The notes: a model not told the origin generated them from the sequence alone. A stretch of DNA of 64,000 bases from CAIWHR01 sp963830485 (GCA_963830485.1 CAWHNE010000035.1:1-64000), one strand, 5' to 3'; positions 9,296 to 18,539 are shown, counted from the first letter of the stretch. Numbers and translations: made by a program.

Positions 9296-9517
9296 TCAAC
9301 GCGCGCGGATAGCCGCGACGTAACGCAGGAGTAGCGCCACCTGACGGCGCTTTATCTCCTCCGTGAGCGGCGGATCGGGACCGTCGGGCGCGGCGGGCGT
9401 TCCTGGGATGCTCCGGCTGCCGCGGCCGTAATACGGCGTGCCGTTGATAGTCGTCGCATCACTGGCGTTCCCTGCGGTGTCAGCATCAGAGGGCGAGATC
9501 CGGTCAAGCCAGCCCAT
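9296..9517 (-). CDS. small hypothetical protein
   Basis: A 73-residue reading frame with a good ribosome site (AAAGGA seven bases before the ATG at 9517). Residues 1-50 are polar and low in hydrophobics (MGWLDRISPSDADTAGNASD), and the end is a basic amphipathic helix (EEIKRRQVALLLRYVAAIRAR). I do not recognise it. The frame stays open 77 codons further upstream, but the ribosome site favours the start given. Confidence 0.45.
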   Translation of the reverse strand: MGWLDRISPSDADTAGNASDATTINGTPYYGRGSRSIPGTPAAPDGPDPPLTEEIKRRQVALLLRYVAAIRAR

Positions 9518-10085
9518 TTCCGTTCCTTTCACACGTGGCGTCATGCTTGGTCGCGAGTGGAAAGGTGCATCAGGGCGACGGGGTGCCTGTATCAGCCTCT
9601 TCCGGTTTTGGGGGTAGGAAATTTCCGACATGGGCGTTCGCGAATGGCCGCGTCCGCCGCCATTCATCTGCGGAATTCGCTGGCGCCGGGGCACTGCCAC
9701 GCGTCCTTTCGCAGGCGAAAGCAAATTCCGCCACATCCGGCACATCACTTGCTTGTCCGTTGAGAACTGGCGCTGCGGTTACCGGTGGGATCTCCTCCCC
9801 GCCGAATGCAATGTGCCCGGCCCCCGGCGCGCACCCCTTCGCGCCGGGGGCATTGTCTTGCGCTTCACATGTGCGCCGCCGGGCGACGCCGCACTAAGGG
9901 GGTCGGATGCGACGCGGACCTGCGGCCGCTCTCAGCACCGATGCCGGACTGGGCAGTACGTCAGGCAATACCCAACGCCATCGTTGGCCCTGCAAAGGGG
10001 CCCCCGAACTGACGTCGCTCGTCACAAACGGGCGCACCACGGCGCCGAGCGGACTTCATCGCGGCGGCTCTGCTGTGACGACGCG
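9518..10085. other. 568-base gap without a convincing gene
   Basis: Several overlapping open frames run through this stretch in different directions, but none has a ribosome site together with a protein-like composition. The only clear structure is the strong GC hairpin at 9820-9851, listed separately. Confidence 0.5.
9820..9851. terminator. strong GC hairpin
   Basis: A perfect 12-base inverted repeat (GCCCCCGGCGCG / CGCGCCGGGGGC) with an 8-base loop. On the plus strand it is followed by ATTGTCTTG, only partly T-rich. It could terminate transcription in either direction, since it lies downstream of the minus-strand lipoprotein gene (ending 10086), or it may be a stable intergenic RNA fold. 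Confidence 0.45.
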
Positions 10086-10280
10086 CTACCTGCCGCGATC
10101 CTGGTACCGCTGGCCGTAGCCAGGGTAGTAGCCATCGTCCCGACGGTAGCGGTCGCCGCCGTAGTAGCCGGGGCCACGCGAGTAACCGTCGTATCGGTCA
10201 CGGTAACCATGCCCTACGGGTAAGATCACGCAACCGCCCAGGAAGGCCGTCAGGAGTGCAAAGGTGAGAGTGCGCTTCAT
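10086..10280 (-). CDS. small Tyr/Gly/Arg-rich lipoprotein
   Basis: A 64-residue protein starting at ATG 10280, preceded by GGAGGG. Residues 1-15 are a lipoprotein signal with lipobox LGGC, so Cys16-17 region would be acylated. The mature part is made almost only of Tyr, Gly, Arg and Asp (YDGYSRGPGYYGGDRYRRDD). This low-complexity composition is common in small envelope lipoproteins of betaproteobacteria; no function is known. It is divergent from the YihY gene. Confidence 0.6.
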   Translation of the reverse strand: MKRTLTFALLTAFLGGCVILPVGHGYRDRYDGYSRGPGYYGGDRYRRDDGYYPGYGQRYQDRGR

Positions 10281-10411
10281 ATCGAGTCCCTCCGTCCGTG
10301 TCAGTGAATTCGACAAGGCGCGGCCCAATGCGTTGTCGTGGAGTACGTAACGGTTTGTGACGGGATACGGTGACGTACAGGACGCCTCCTCGTCCCGGGA
10401 AGGGCATTGCG

Positions 10412-11353
10412 ATGACGGCGCAGATGACTGCCAAGGATCTTTGGGGCCTGGTCAAGGCAGCTGCATCGGGTTGGGTCGATGACTACGCCCAGAGCATGGG
10501 TGCCGCGCTCGCGTACTACACCATGTTCTCGATTGCGCCGCTGCTGCTGATCGTGATTTCGATCGCCGGACTTGTCTTCGGTGACCAAGCCGCGCGCGGC
10601 GAAATCTTCAGTCAACTGGAAGGCATGCTGGGCGCCCCCGGCGCGCTCGCGGTACAAGGTCTGCTCGAAAGCGTGCGCAAGCCAACCGAAAGCGTGACCG
10701 CCACGATCTTCGGCGTCGTCGTGCTGCTGATTGGCGCGACCTCCGTCTTTGGCGAGCTGCAGGATGCTCTCGATCGCATCTGGCGTGCGCCTGTCAGGGC
10801 CGGGCAATCCGGATTCTGGAGATTGATACGGGCGCGATTGCTGTCCTTCGGCATGATTCTCGGAATCGGGTTCCTGTTGATGGTGTCGTTGTTGGCGAGC
10901 GCCGCCTTGGCCGCACTCAGGAAGTGGTGGGACCCGATGTTCGGTGACTGGGCGGCGGCGGCAAACATCATCGAACTCGCTTCCAGCTTTCTCATGATCA
11001 CCTTGGTATTCGCAATGATCTACAAGATGGTGCCGCGGGTGCGCATCGATTGGAAGGATGTCTGGATCGGCGCGGCGGCGACCTCGCTGATGTTCACGCT
11101 CGGCAAGTTCCTGATCGGCGTTTACATCGGCAGGAGCGGCATTGCTTCAGGCTTTGGCGCCGCCGCATCTCTGGTCGTGGTGCTGGTTTGGGTCTATTAC
11201 TCGGCCCAGATTTTCTTGCTCGGCGCGGAGTTCACCTGGGCCTACGCGCACAAGTTCGGTTCCCGCAGGAACCTCGCGTCCGAGAACGCTTCCGCCGCGC
11301 TCCGCCCAGCGACGCCAATCCCCACGTCAACAAAGGTCCCGAGCGATGAGTGA
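10412..11353 (+). CDS. YihY/BrkB family inner membrane protein
   Basis: A 313-residue multi-span protein with six predicted membrane helices. Family hallmarks are present: QSMGAALAYYTMFSIAPLLLIVISI near the start, GATSVFGELQDALDRIW, and the ending SLVVVLVWVYYSAQIFLLGAEFTWAYA. YihY/BrkB proteins are often misnamed ribonuclease BN; their transport or envelope function is unsettled. The start chosen is the ATG at 10412 after GGGAAGGGC; the frame is open to 10370. The gene is convergent with the cyclase gene; the 226 bases between them show nothing further. Confidence 0.85.
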   Translation: MTAQMTAKDLWGLVKAAASGWVDDYAQSMGAALAYYTMFSIAPLLLIVISIAGLVFGDQAARGEIFSQLEGMLGAPGALAVQGLLESVRKPTESVTATIFGVVVLLIGATSVFGELQDALDRIWRAPVRAGQSGFWRLIRARLLSFGMILGIGFLLMVSLLASAALAALRKWWDPMFGDWAAAANIIELASSFLMITLVFAMIYKMVPRVRIDWKDVWIGAAATSLMFTLGKFLIGVYIGRSGIASGFGAAASLVVVLVWVYYSAQIFLLGAEFTWAYAHKFGSRRNLASENASAALRPATPIPTSTKVPSDE

Positions 11354-11580
11354 GCGGCAGCTGTTCCGGGGAGCAGGCGGCCGCTTACGGCGGTGCGGTT
11401 GCTGAGCGCATCACAGACACACCGCAACAGTGTTGCTGGCTGCATCATTGCCGGCATCCTGGCGCGCAAGAGTTTCGGCGTCGAGTTGCTCAGGCCCCTG
11501 TTTGATCTAGTTTCGCTCGGCAACAACTCGGTCCGCGGAACGCTGGAGTTCGGGTACGCCTATCCGCTGCGCTAGCCAGA

Positions 11581-14241
11581 TCAGTCGTCGGAATCCGCCA
11601 GCGCGTAATCGATCGCCTGTTCCATCGTCATCGCGCGACCCTCCTGCCAGGCAGTCTCGAACGCAGCGGCATCGGTCATCGTTGTACGCGCGGCCGCAAT
11701 CCGAACATCCTGAGCCGCGCGGTCCGGAGGCGACAGAGGCGCGCCGATCTCCTCGCGCAGTTGCTGCGCCGCGCTCCAGATGCGCACCGCGGCACCGGTC
11801 CGGGCCCTGACCGACTTGACGCGCGCCAGGCCTTCCAGCGATTCGGCAATACCGCGGCGTTCGTGGAGCTCGCGCCGGATGGCCAGGCTTTCTTCGTGGA
11901 GCGCTTGCGCGAGCGCGATTTCAGCTCTCTCCACGGCGAGGCTTCCCAAGTTGCTCAATGCCATCGCGATACCCCATTGGTCACCGAGTTCGCGATAGAT
12001 CGAGAGGCCTTCCTCCAGGAATTTCCACGCGGCGTCATTGTCGCCGCAGGCGTTGGCTACGGCACCCAGGTTGTGCAGCGCACCGGCAATGCCCTGCGCA
12101 TTGCGGAGCCCCCGCTGAATCGCCAGCCCCTCCTCGAACCGTACCCGAGCGGCCTGAAAGTCGCCTTGATCGAAGTCCACCGCCCCCAGGTCGATCACCG
12201 CACTGGCAATGCCGCCGCGGTCGCCCATTTCCCGATAGATCGCCAAACCCTCTTCCTGCAACCGGCGGGCGGTCGAGTAATCACCCTGCTGCCATGCCAT
12301 GACGCCGGCCTTGCCGAATGCCTCCGCGCGGGCGTCTGCCGGGGCATTCGATACGACTGCGAGCAATCGTGTCAGGTATATGCGGGCTTCGCCAAAATAT
12401 CCGTGCACGTACCAGAACCTGTAGAGCGCGTTGGCGAGGCGAAGCCCGGCTAGCGCATCGCCTCGCCCGTCGGACGACCACATCAACGCAGCGCGCAGAT
12501 TGTCGTGCTCCGTCGCCAGTCGATCCAGCCAGACCTGCTGGTCCGCACCTCTCAATAGCGGCTTGGCCTCTTCGGCGAGCGACGCGAAGCACGCCAGATG
12601 CCGATCTCGCCACGCCTCCCCCTCGCCATGCTCCAACAGTCGCTCGCGGGCATATTGGCGCAAGGTTTCGAGCAACCGGTAGCGGGTTTCACCGTTGCGC
12701 TCCTCCGCCAGTACCAGGTTCTTGTCGGCGAGTGCGGTGAGGAGGTCGAGCACGTCCTCCTTGGCCGCACCTTCTACGCTGCACACGTCTTCCGCCGCCT
12801 CGAGCGTCCAGCCGCCGGCGAAGACCGAGAGCCCGCGGAACAACGCCTGCTCGGTCGCGCTCAACAGGTCGTAGCTCCAGTCGATCATCGAGCGCAGCGT
12901 CTGCTGCCGCGGCAGCGCGGCGCGCGCGCCACCCGTGAGAAGCCGGAAGCGCTGGTCCAACTTGTTGTTGATCTGTTCCACCGACAGCGAACGCACGCGC
13001 GCTGCCGCGAGTTCGATGGCCAGCGGAATCCCGTCGAGCCGATAACAGATGGACGCGAGCGTGGAAGCGTTCTGGTCGGTGACCGCGAAATCCTGGCGCG
13101 CGAGCACCGCGCGGTCCGTGAACAGTTGGATCGCTTCGAAGGGCACGACGGATGCCGACGTGTGCGCGCGCTTCGGATCGGGCAGCGACAACGACGGTAC
13201 GCGGTACGTCTGCTCGCCGCCAACGCCGAGCGCCTCGCGGCTGCTGGCGAGTATCGTCACCTGCGGACACTGACGCAGAAGGGTGTTGGCGAGCTGCGCG
13301 CAGGCGTCGAGCAGGTGTTCGCAGTTGTCGAGCAACAGAACGAGCCGCCTGTCTTTGAGATGGTCGGTGAGCGTCTGGACGACTGCCTTGCCCGACGCTT
13401 CCTTGAGGCCCAGCACGGTGGCCACCGTTTGCGCGACGAGACCAGCGTCCGCGATCGGCGCGAGCTCCACCAGCCACGCACCGTCCGGGAAACGCTCGAG
13501 CGAATCGGCGACGACCTGCAGGCCAAGACGCGTCTTGCCGCAGCCGCCCGAGCCCGTCAGCGTCAACAGGCGCGTATTCGAAAGCAGGCGCTGCACGTCT
13601 GCCAACGCATGCTCGCGTCCGATAAACCGCGTCGACTGCTGCGGCAGGTTGTTCGGCGTCGCCTCCAGCGAGCGAAGCGCGGGAAACTCCTGCCTGAGAG
13701 TGCGGTGAACGACCTGATAGACCTGCTCGGGGATCGATAGGTCCTTGAGCCGCACCCGACCGAGATCGCGCAGCGACACCTCGGCCGGCAGGACGTTGCG
13801 CAGCTCGTCGACCGCTGCCCGCGACAACAGCACCTGGCCGCCGTGCGCGGCGCTCATGATCCGCGCCGCACGATTGACGGGACTGCCGAAGTAATCGTTG
13901 TCGCGGCGCTCGACTTCGCCCACGTGCAGACCGCAACGAACGCGAAGGGCAACGCCGTGGGTCACCGCTGGATCGGCAAGCGCCTGCTGCAGTGCCAATG
14001 TCGCGCCGAGCGCGTCTCGCACATCGTCGAAGACGGCGTGCATGCCATCGCCAGTCGTCTTCACTACCGCGCCATGACAATCTTCGACCGCCTTGCGCGC
14101 CAGCGCGTCGTGGGCGGCCAATGCCTGCGACATCCGCGGGCCGTCTTTCTCCCACAACAGCGTACTGCCCTCGATGTCGGTGAAAAGAATCGCAACCGTA
14201 CCGGATGGCAGGGCCGCCTTGGCGCGCAAAGGCTCCGACAT
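11581..14241 (-). CDS. class III nucleotide cyclase-STAND ATPase-TPR regulator
   Basis: An 886-residue signalling protein in three parts. Residues about 12-180 are a class III adenylate/guanylate cyclase domain: metal aspartates Asp22 (FTDIEGS) and Asp65 (TGDGM), and the transition-state pair Asn123 and Arg127 (PVNRAARI), so it looks catalytically competent. Residues about 205-560 are a STAND/NB-ARC-type ATPase with Walker A GSGGCGKT (230-237) and Walker B LVLLLDNCEHL. The rest is tandem TPR repeats (DRGGIASAVIDLGAVDFDQGD and similar). The nucleotide product and the signal sensed by the TPRs are unknown. The gene is divergent from the baseplate-V gene. A related ATPase-TPR protein lies at 34874-37561. 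Confidence 0.85.
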   Translation of the reverse strand: MSEPLRAKAALPSGTVAILFTDIEGSTLLWEKDGPRMSQALAAHDALARKAVEDCHGAVVKTTGDGMHAVFDDVRDALGATLALQQALADPAVTHGVALRVRCGLHVGEVERRDNDYFGSPVNRAARIMSAAHGGQVLLSRAAVDELRNVLPAEVSLRDLGRVRLKDLSIPEQVYQVVHRTLRQEFPALRSLEATPNNLPQQSTRFIGREHALADVQRLLSNTRLLTLTGSGGCGKTRLGLQVVADSLERFPDGAWLVELAPIADAGLVAQTVATVLGLKEASGKAVVQTLTDHLKDRRLVLLLDNCEHLLDACAQLANTLLRQCPQVTILASSREALGVGGEQTYRVPSLSLPDPKRAHTSASVVPFEAIQLFTDRAVLARQDFAVTDQNASTLASICYRLDGIPLAIELAAARVRSLSVEQINNKLDQRFRLLTGGARAALPRQQTLRSMIDWSYDLLSATEQALFRGLSVFAGGWTLEAAEDVCSVEGAAKEDVLDLLTALADKNLVLAEERNGETRYRLLETLRQYARERLLEHGEGEAWRDRHLACFASLAEEAKPLLRGADQQVWLDRLATEHDNLRAALMWSSDGRGDALAGLRLANALYRFWYVHGYFGEARIYLTRLLAVVSNAPADARAEAFGKAGVMAWQQGDYSTARRLQEEGLAIYREMGDRGGIASAVIDLGAVDFDQGDFQAARVRFEEGLAIQRGLRNAQGIAGALHNLGAVANACGDNDAAWKFLEEGLSIYRELGDQWGIAMALSNLGSLAVERAEIALAQALHEESLAIRRELHERRGIAESLEGLARVKSVRARTGAAVRIWSAAQQLREEIGAPLSPPDRAAQDVRIAAARTTMTDAAAFETAWQEGRAMTMEQAIDYALADSDD

Positions 14242-14490
14242 GGGAAGGAGGCGTGGGTATAAGGCCGAAGGGTGAACAGATCGCGGATACGCATTCTGCG
14301 GATCGCCATCCGATTGCGCAAGAATTGCCTTGGCTATTCAGGGTCCGGAGTTCGGCGAGCCTCTGTGATTCTTTGCGTCCATCGGTACTTTCTGACAGAC
14401 TTTCTGCTCGCGTCGAGAATAGTTACACGCGACAAGTTCGACCGAGCGGCGATCGCATCCGCTCGAGACAAGATCAAGGAGAACTCCCCT

Positions 14491-15102
14491 ATGGCGCCCG
14501 TACCGAGCGAGGCTTCTTTGAAGGGCGTGGCCGTCGCAGTGGTCACCGATAACAAGGACCCCGACGTTCTCTGCCGGGTGAAGGTACGCTATCCGTGGCA
14601 CGACGGAATGCGCGAGACTTACTGGGCGCGCCTGGCGATGCCGATGGCGGGCAACGACCGTGGTGTGGTGCTCATCCCTGAAGTGGGTGACGAGGTGCTG
14701 GTCGCGTTCGAGCGCGGAGACCTTCGCTCTCCCTACGTGCTCGGTGCGCTGTGGAATGGCAATGACAAGCCGCCGCTCGCCAACGCCGATGGCAAGAACG
14801 ACAAGCGAATCATCAAGTCGCGGAAGGGGCATAGCCTCTTGTTCGATGACGGCGAGCATGGTGCCGTCGAGGTGGCGCACGTCGACGGCCGGAGGGTCGT
14901 GCTCGACGACGATGGCATCCGCGTCGAGGACGCGGCAGGGAACCAGATCAAGATCGAGAGTGCCAGCGGCACGATGAGCATCCAAGCCAACGGCGCACTG
15001 ACCATCAGGGCTGCGACGATCACGATCGAGGCGACCGGCACGCTGGATCTCAAGGCCAGCGCGACGCTCACCGTCCGCGGCGCCCTGGTGAACATCAACT
15101 GA
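14491..15102 (+). CDS. phage baseplate assembly protein V/VgrG-like spike protein
   Basis: A 203-residue protein with an excellent ribosome site (AAGGAG, ATG 14491). Residues 10-110 look like the OB-fold of gpV/Gp5/VgrG (GVAVAVVTDNKDPDVLCRVKVRYPWHD, PEVGDEVLVAFERGDLRSPYVLGALWNG). The C-terminal part is a repetitive beta-helix-like needle (NGALTIRAATITIEATGTLDLKASATLTVRG). Such proteins form the spike tip of phage tails, type VI secretion and extracellular contractile injection systems. A PAAR gene follows after 5 bases. No sheath, tube or baseplate gene is in the window, so this spike pair is orphaned here. The upstream 249 bases hold the divergent promoters. Confidence 0.8.
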   Translation: MAPVPSEASLKGVAVAVVTDNKDPDVLCRVKVRYPWHDGMRETYWARLAMPMAGNDRGVVLIPEVGDEVLVAFERGDLRSPYVLGALWNGNDKPPLANADGKNDKRIIKSRKGHSLLFDDGEHGAVEVAHVDGRRVVLDDDGIRVEDAAGNQIKIESASGTMSIQANGALTIRAATITIEATGTLDLKASATLTVRGALVNIN

Positions 15103-15107
15103 GCGTC

Positions 15108-15405
15108 ATGGGACAGCCCGCTGCCCGTGTCGGCGACACGACCAGCCACGGCACACCGTTGGCTCCGGGCCCGGGTTGTCCAAACCGTCTTGATCGGTGG
15201 CCAACCGGCATGGCGTGTGGCCGGTGATTTCCATGCTTGCCCTCTCGCCGACGGCGCGAATCCACACGTCGGCGGCACCGTCGCGGTCGGCAGTTCCTCG
15301 GTGATGATTGGCGGCCTGCCGGCCGCGCGCCAAGGCGATGCAATCATCGAATCCGCCGGGCCCAATGTGATCGCCGGCGGGGCGCCTGCCGTGCATATTG
15401 GTTGA
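15108..15405 (+). pseudogene. PAAR-domain spike-tip protein, frameshifted
   Basis: The frame starting at ATG 15108 encodes MGQPAARVGDTTSHGTPLAPGPG, the usual PAAR start, and then leaves the family. The frame one base later continues exactly where expected: VLIGGQPAWRVAGDFHACPLADG and ending IAGGAPAVHIG. One extra C in CAAACCGTC at about 15184-15186 explains this. Removing it gives a 98-residue protein, the normal PAAR length. PAAR proteins cap the VgrG/gpV spike and can carry effectors. The extra base may be a sequencing error, so the gene could be intact in the organism. Confidence 0.75.
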
Positions 15406-15626
15406 ATGCGGCGCGCCATCGTCGCGCCACGATTGCCGCAAAATGCGCCGCGGTCCTGCGTCCCAATGCCACTTTCAATCATCGATTCAAGCAGATGGAG
15501 TTGCGCCAGGCCTGGCCGCGCAGGTCAGGGAAGCGGGTCGTGTCGGATGTCCATATGACAATAGCATTGCCTCCACAGGCATTTAGCGCTAGCCTTTAAA
15601 GGCCTTCCTCACGAAAGGACTCCGCC

Positions 15627-16166
15627 ATGTCCCTCTGGAAAGAAAATACGGCCCCCGCGCGCCCGAACCCCATGCCCCTCCCCGAAGCCAAGGAGCCGAC
15701 CCGGTACGACGCTCCGCCGAAGCCCGAGGCGGTCAACAGTCCCGCCGCCGCACCCCCCGTGGCACGCGCCGATCCCGGCGTGCCGCGGAAGGAATCGTTG
15801 ATCGCGGCCGATATCACGATCGAAGGCAAGATCGAAGGCGGTGGCAGTGTACGCATCGCCGGCAATTTCAAGGGCGACGTCAACGTCCAGGGCGACCTCA
15901 CCATCGAGTCCGGTGCCAAGCTGACCGGCAGCGTGCGCGCCGACAACGTCACGATCGCCGGCGAGCTGGAAGGCAACGTCGAGGAGGCCACGCGCGTTGA
16001 ACTGACGCAGAGCGCTGTGGTCGTCGGCGACGTGAAGGGCGGTACGTTGACCGTCGTAGCCGGCGCCCGCATGCGCGGTCACGCCGAATTCGGCTGGGGC
16101 GACGATAAGGGTTTGGGCGCGAAGGCGGGCAAGGGCAGCAACGTCGCGGGGCGTACCATTAGCTAA
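15627..16166 (+). CDS. bactofilin (polymer-forming cytoskeletal protein)
   Basis: A 179-residue bactofilin. The core, about residues 55-150, is a right-handed beta-helix built from short repeats such as IEGKIEGGGSVRIAGNFKGDV, LTIESGAKLTGSVRADNVTI and VVVGDVKGG. The ends are disordered and Pro/Ala-rich, as usual. Bactofilins polymerise without nucleotides and help shape the envelope. The ATG at 15627 has GAAAGGA upstream. The stop overlaps the start of the next gene (TAATG), showing translational coupling. No M23 peptidase, the common bactofilin partner, is next to it. Between 15406 and 15626 only the palindrome GCCTTTAAAGGC stands out. Confidence 0.9.
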   Translation: MSLWKENTAPARPNPMPLPEAKEPTRYDAPPKPEAVNSPAAAPPVARADPGVPRKESLIAADITIEGKIEGGGSVRIAGNFKGDVNVQGDLTIESGAKLTGSVRADNVTIAGELEGNVEEATRVELTQSAVVVGDVKGGTLTVVAGARMRGHAEFGWGDDKGLGAKAGKGSNVAGRTIS

Positions 16167-16537
16167 TGGATCCCGTGCGCCCGGGCGACCCGGGAGCGAC
16201 CCGCAAGTGTCCGCACTGTCGGGAGACCATCCTCGAAAGCGCGATGGTATGTCCGGCTTGCCGGCATCACCTGCGCTACGGTGCCAGCGCCGATGCGCCG
16301 CCGGCGCCGGCGGTGACGCCGCTGTCGATCGAAGGCAGCATCCGGCATCCCGCCGACGCAGAGCCATGGGAATACACCGTCGTCGTGACCATCCAGGACG
16401 ATCTTGGTGTAGAGATCGCCCGCAAACTCATCGGCGTGGGCGCGATCGACTCAAACGAGCAGCGCAGCTTCACGCTGTCGGTCGAAGCCGTGCCCGTCAA
16501 GGCGAGAACTCCCGGCAAAGGCGGCACGCGACACTGA
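16166..16537 (+). CDS. zinc-ribbon protein coupled to bactofilin
   Basis: A 123-residue protein whose ATG overlaps the bactofilin stop by one base. Residues 15-33 form a zinc ribbon with two CxxC pairs (CPHCRE and CPACRH). The C-terminal half (residues 50-110) is a beta-rich region (YTVVVTIQDDLGVEIARKLIGVGAIDSNEQRSFTLSVEAV), resembling an FxLYD-like sandwich often attached to zinc ribbons. Coupling suggests it works with the bactofilin filament, perhaps as an adaptor; this is inference from gene order. Confidence 0.65.
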   Translation: MDPVRPGDPGATRKCPHCRETILESAMVCPACRHHLRYGASADAPPAPAVTPLSIEGSIRHPADAEPWEYTVVVTIQDDLGVEIARKLIGVGAIDSNEQRSFTLSVEAVPVKARTPGKGGTRH

Positions 16538-16632
16538 GCGGTTCGCGTCGGTGCGTGGGTTCCCGGACCGCGATCCCCGCCAGCTAGTCGCCGCGGGCCG
16601 TGGTCATCGTCCTTGCATGGCCTTCATAGCGC

Positions 16633-18219
16633 CTATTCGGGATCCGCCGGATCGTTGAACAGCACCGGCAGCCGAATGCTGCCATGCCCGTACTGCGGAA
16701 AACCCACCGTCTTGTGGTCGCCCGGATTGAGGTTGGACGTGGTGTCATCCGGCGGGAACAACACCAGTGAATTCAGGAAATCGAGGATGGCGCTCTGTTG
16801 CTCGTCCGACAACCGTGCGAAAGCGTTGCGCGAACGCTGGGCCTCGCCGCCGTGGCGCAGGATGACTTCGGTGAGATTGATGCTGCGGCCGTCGTGGCCG
16901 TAGGGTGCCGTGGTGCCCACGCCCCAAAGCGGCGTGGTCATGAACTCGCGGCGAATCGAACCGTCGTAATTGCGCTCGTGGAAGTTGGGGCCGAGGTCGT
17001 GCCGCTTGAAATCGCTGAAGATGTTCCTGACCTCGAACGGCTCCAGCTTCGCTTGCTTGATTGGAGGATAGGCGGTTCCATCGTTGACCGAAGTAAACAG
17101 CGGCGTGGCGGTCGCGAACAGGTTGTTGAAGAGCCCACGCTCGGTGTCGTACACCGTTTCGACGTCCGCCACTCGCCGGTCGCGGCGGATCGGCATGTCA
17201 GCGATGTGGCAATTGCTGCATTCGATTCGGTCGAAGAGGTGGCGGCCTTTGATGGCGCTGTGCGTGATCCTGTACGTGGCGGGCTTGAAGTAGTTGAGCA
17301 GATAGAATTCGAGATAGTCGACGAGGCTGCGCGGAATCTCGTTGGCGATGCCATCCTCGTCCGGATCCTCGTCTGCATGCGTGGCTGGCGGCGCCTCCAG
17401 GCGGTCGAGCGTACCGTCGAGCACCATGCCTGAGGGCGTGACCATGCGACCGCCCGCTTTGGCAGCCGCCAATTCGGGATCCACAGCCTGCAGTCCCATC
17501 TCGTCATTGAGCGCGCCGACGACAAATTCGCGGATCGAGATCTTGCCGCCGTGCGCGAAGAACGGCCGCACGCGCAGATCCGGATCGACGCCAACCACGC
17601 GCGACGTATCGACGGTCCCGTTCGGCAACGCCATCAGACTGCCGTAAAGGACGCCCTTGCTGGTCAGCGTGACGGGGACCGGCGCATTCGCTTTCAGTGC
17701 CGCCGCCAGCGCCTGCGTCCGCAGATCCCGCAGGTCGCTCGTGATTTCGTCGGCGAGCATCTCCTTCAGGCCGAGCCCGAAGAGATGCGGGGCGTCGCGG
17801 CTATCAGGTCGGGTGGCAACGTCGCCGCCCGCGCCTGCCGCGCCACGCGGCCGTCCGTGACAGGCCGCGCAACTGTCGGTCATTCCCGCGCCGATCGCGA
17901 GATTGGTGCCGACGTCGCCGCGGCCGTCCGCCGTGAGTGACCCCTGGCCCTCGACCAGTGTGAACTTGCGCTGAAAGAGTTGCCGGCCACGCTTGATCGC
18001 GCGAAACGGATCGCGAGCGATGATGAATGCGGACGATTGGGGAGTGTTCCAGTCGCCGCGATCCGCGCCGACCTGTTGCTCGAAACTCTTGGCGATCCCT
18101 TCGCCGGCAGCGTTGGGAGCCTTGGTGCGATCGATGAGTTGCGCATCGGCCGCGTCGAACGCCGAGAGGAGTGCGGCCACTGCGAGCACAGCCATGCCAT
18201 GGAATGCGATCGGCTTCAT
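16633..18219 (-). CDS. di-heme c-type cytochrome, DHOR/MauG-like
   Basis: A 528-residue periplasmic cytochrome. ATG 18219 has AAGGAG upstream and a signal peptide ending DAADA. Two heme-binding CxxCH motifs are present, CAACH in the first third and CSNCH in the middle. Conserved blocks around them (GLGLKEMLADEI; TTPLWGVGTTAPYGHDGR near the end) fit the di-heme oxidoreductase/cytochrome c peroxidase family. Peroxide reduction or substrate oxidation is likely, with electrons passed by another cytochrome; the substrate cannot be told. It stands alone, convergent with the zinc-ribbon gene. Confidence 0.8.
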   Translation of the reverse strand: MKPIAFHGMAVLAVAALLSAFDAADAQLIDRTKAPNAAGEGIAKSFEQQVGADRGDWNTPQSSAFIIARDPFRAIKRGRQLFQRKFTLVEGQGSLTADGRGDVGTNLAIGAGMTDSCAACHGRPRGAAGAGGDVATRPDSRDAPHLFGLGLKEMLADEITSDLRDLRTQALAAALKANAPVPVTLTSKGVLYGSLMALPNGTVDTSRVVGVDPDLRVRPFFAHGGKISIREFVVGALNDEMGLQAVDPELAAAKAGGRMVTPSGMVLDGTLDRLEAPPATHADEDPDEDGIANEIPRSLVDYLEFYLLNYFKPATYRITHSAIKGRHLFDRIECSNCHIADMPIRRDRRVADVETVYDTERGLFNNLFATATPLFTSVNDGTAYPPIKQAKLEPFEVRNIFSDFKRHDLGPNFHERNYDGSIRREFMTTPLWGVGTTAPYGHDGRSINLTEVILRHGGEAQRSRNAFARLSDEQQSAILDFLNSLVLFPPDDTTSNLNPGDHKTVGFPQYGHGSIRLPVLFNDPADPE

Positions 18220-18245
18220 GATTGCTCCTTCGCAACGCGCTTGAT

Positions 18246-18539
18246 CTACGGTGCACCCGCACGCGGAGCGCGTCGAGCGAATATTCGACGCGAAAGATGA
18301 ATGGAATTCGCCTCGCAACCGCGCGCGGGATGACCTGCACCTTCCTGACGCGGGTCACGCGGCGGCAAGTACATCGCGCGCAATTCGGACTGGCACTTGC
18401 GAGGCGAAGCGGCCTTCGTCGCCGCGCGAAGCGCAAGCGCATGCTCGGCGGCCACTACGTGCGCAAGCTTACGTATCGTTGCGCTGACGCGGTCGGGGGC
18501 CCGTCGGGATTTCTGCTGCAGGTACCGAGTGTTGGCCAT
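18246..18539 (-). CDS. possible small basic protein
   Basis: A 97-residue frame whose ATG at 18539 has a good ribosome site (GGAGG, 7 bases). The N-terminal half is helical and basic (RYLQQKSRRAPDRVSATIRKLAHVV), while the tail is Arg/Pro-rich and may be out-of-frame-like. It lies just upstream of, and in line with, the cytochrome gene. No family recognised; it could be a chance frame. Confidence 0.3.
   Translation of the reverse strand: MANTRYLQQKSRRAPDRVSATIRKLAHVVAAEHALALRAATKAASPRKCQSELRAMYLPPRDPRQEGAGHPARGCEANSIHLSRRIFARRAPRAGAP

Noticed and set aside
11393..11575. 60-codon plus-strand frame between YihY and cyclase genes
   Set aside because: No ribosome site and no recognised similarity; probably chance.
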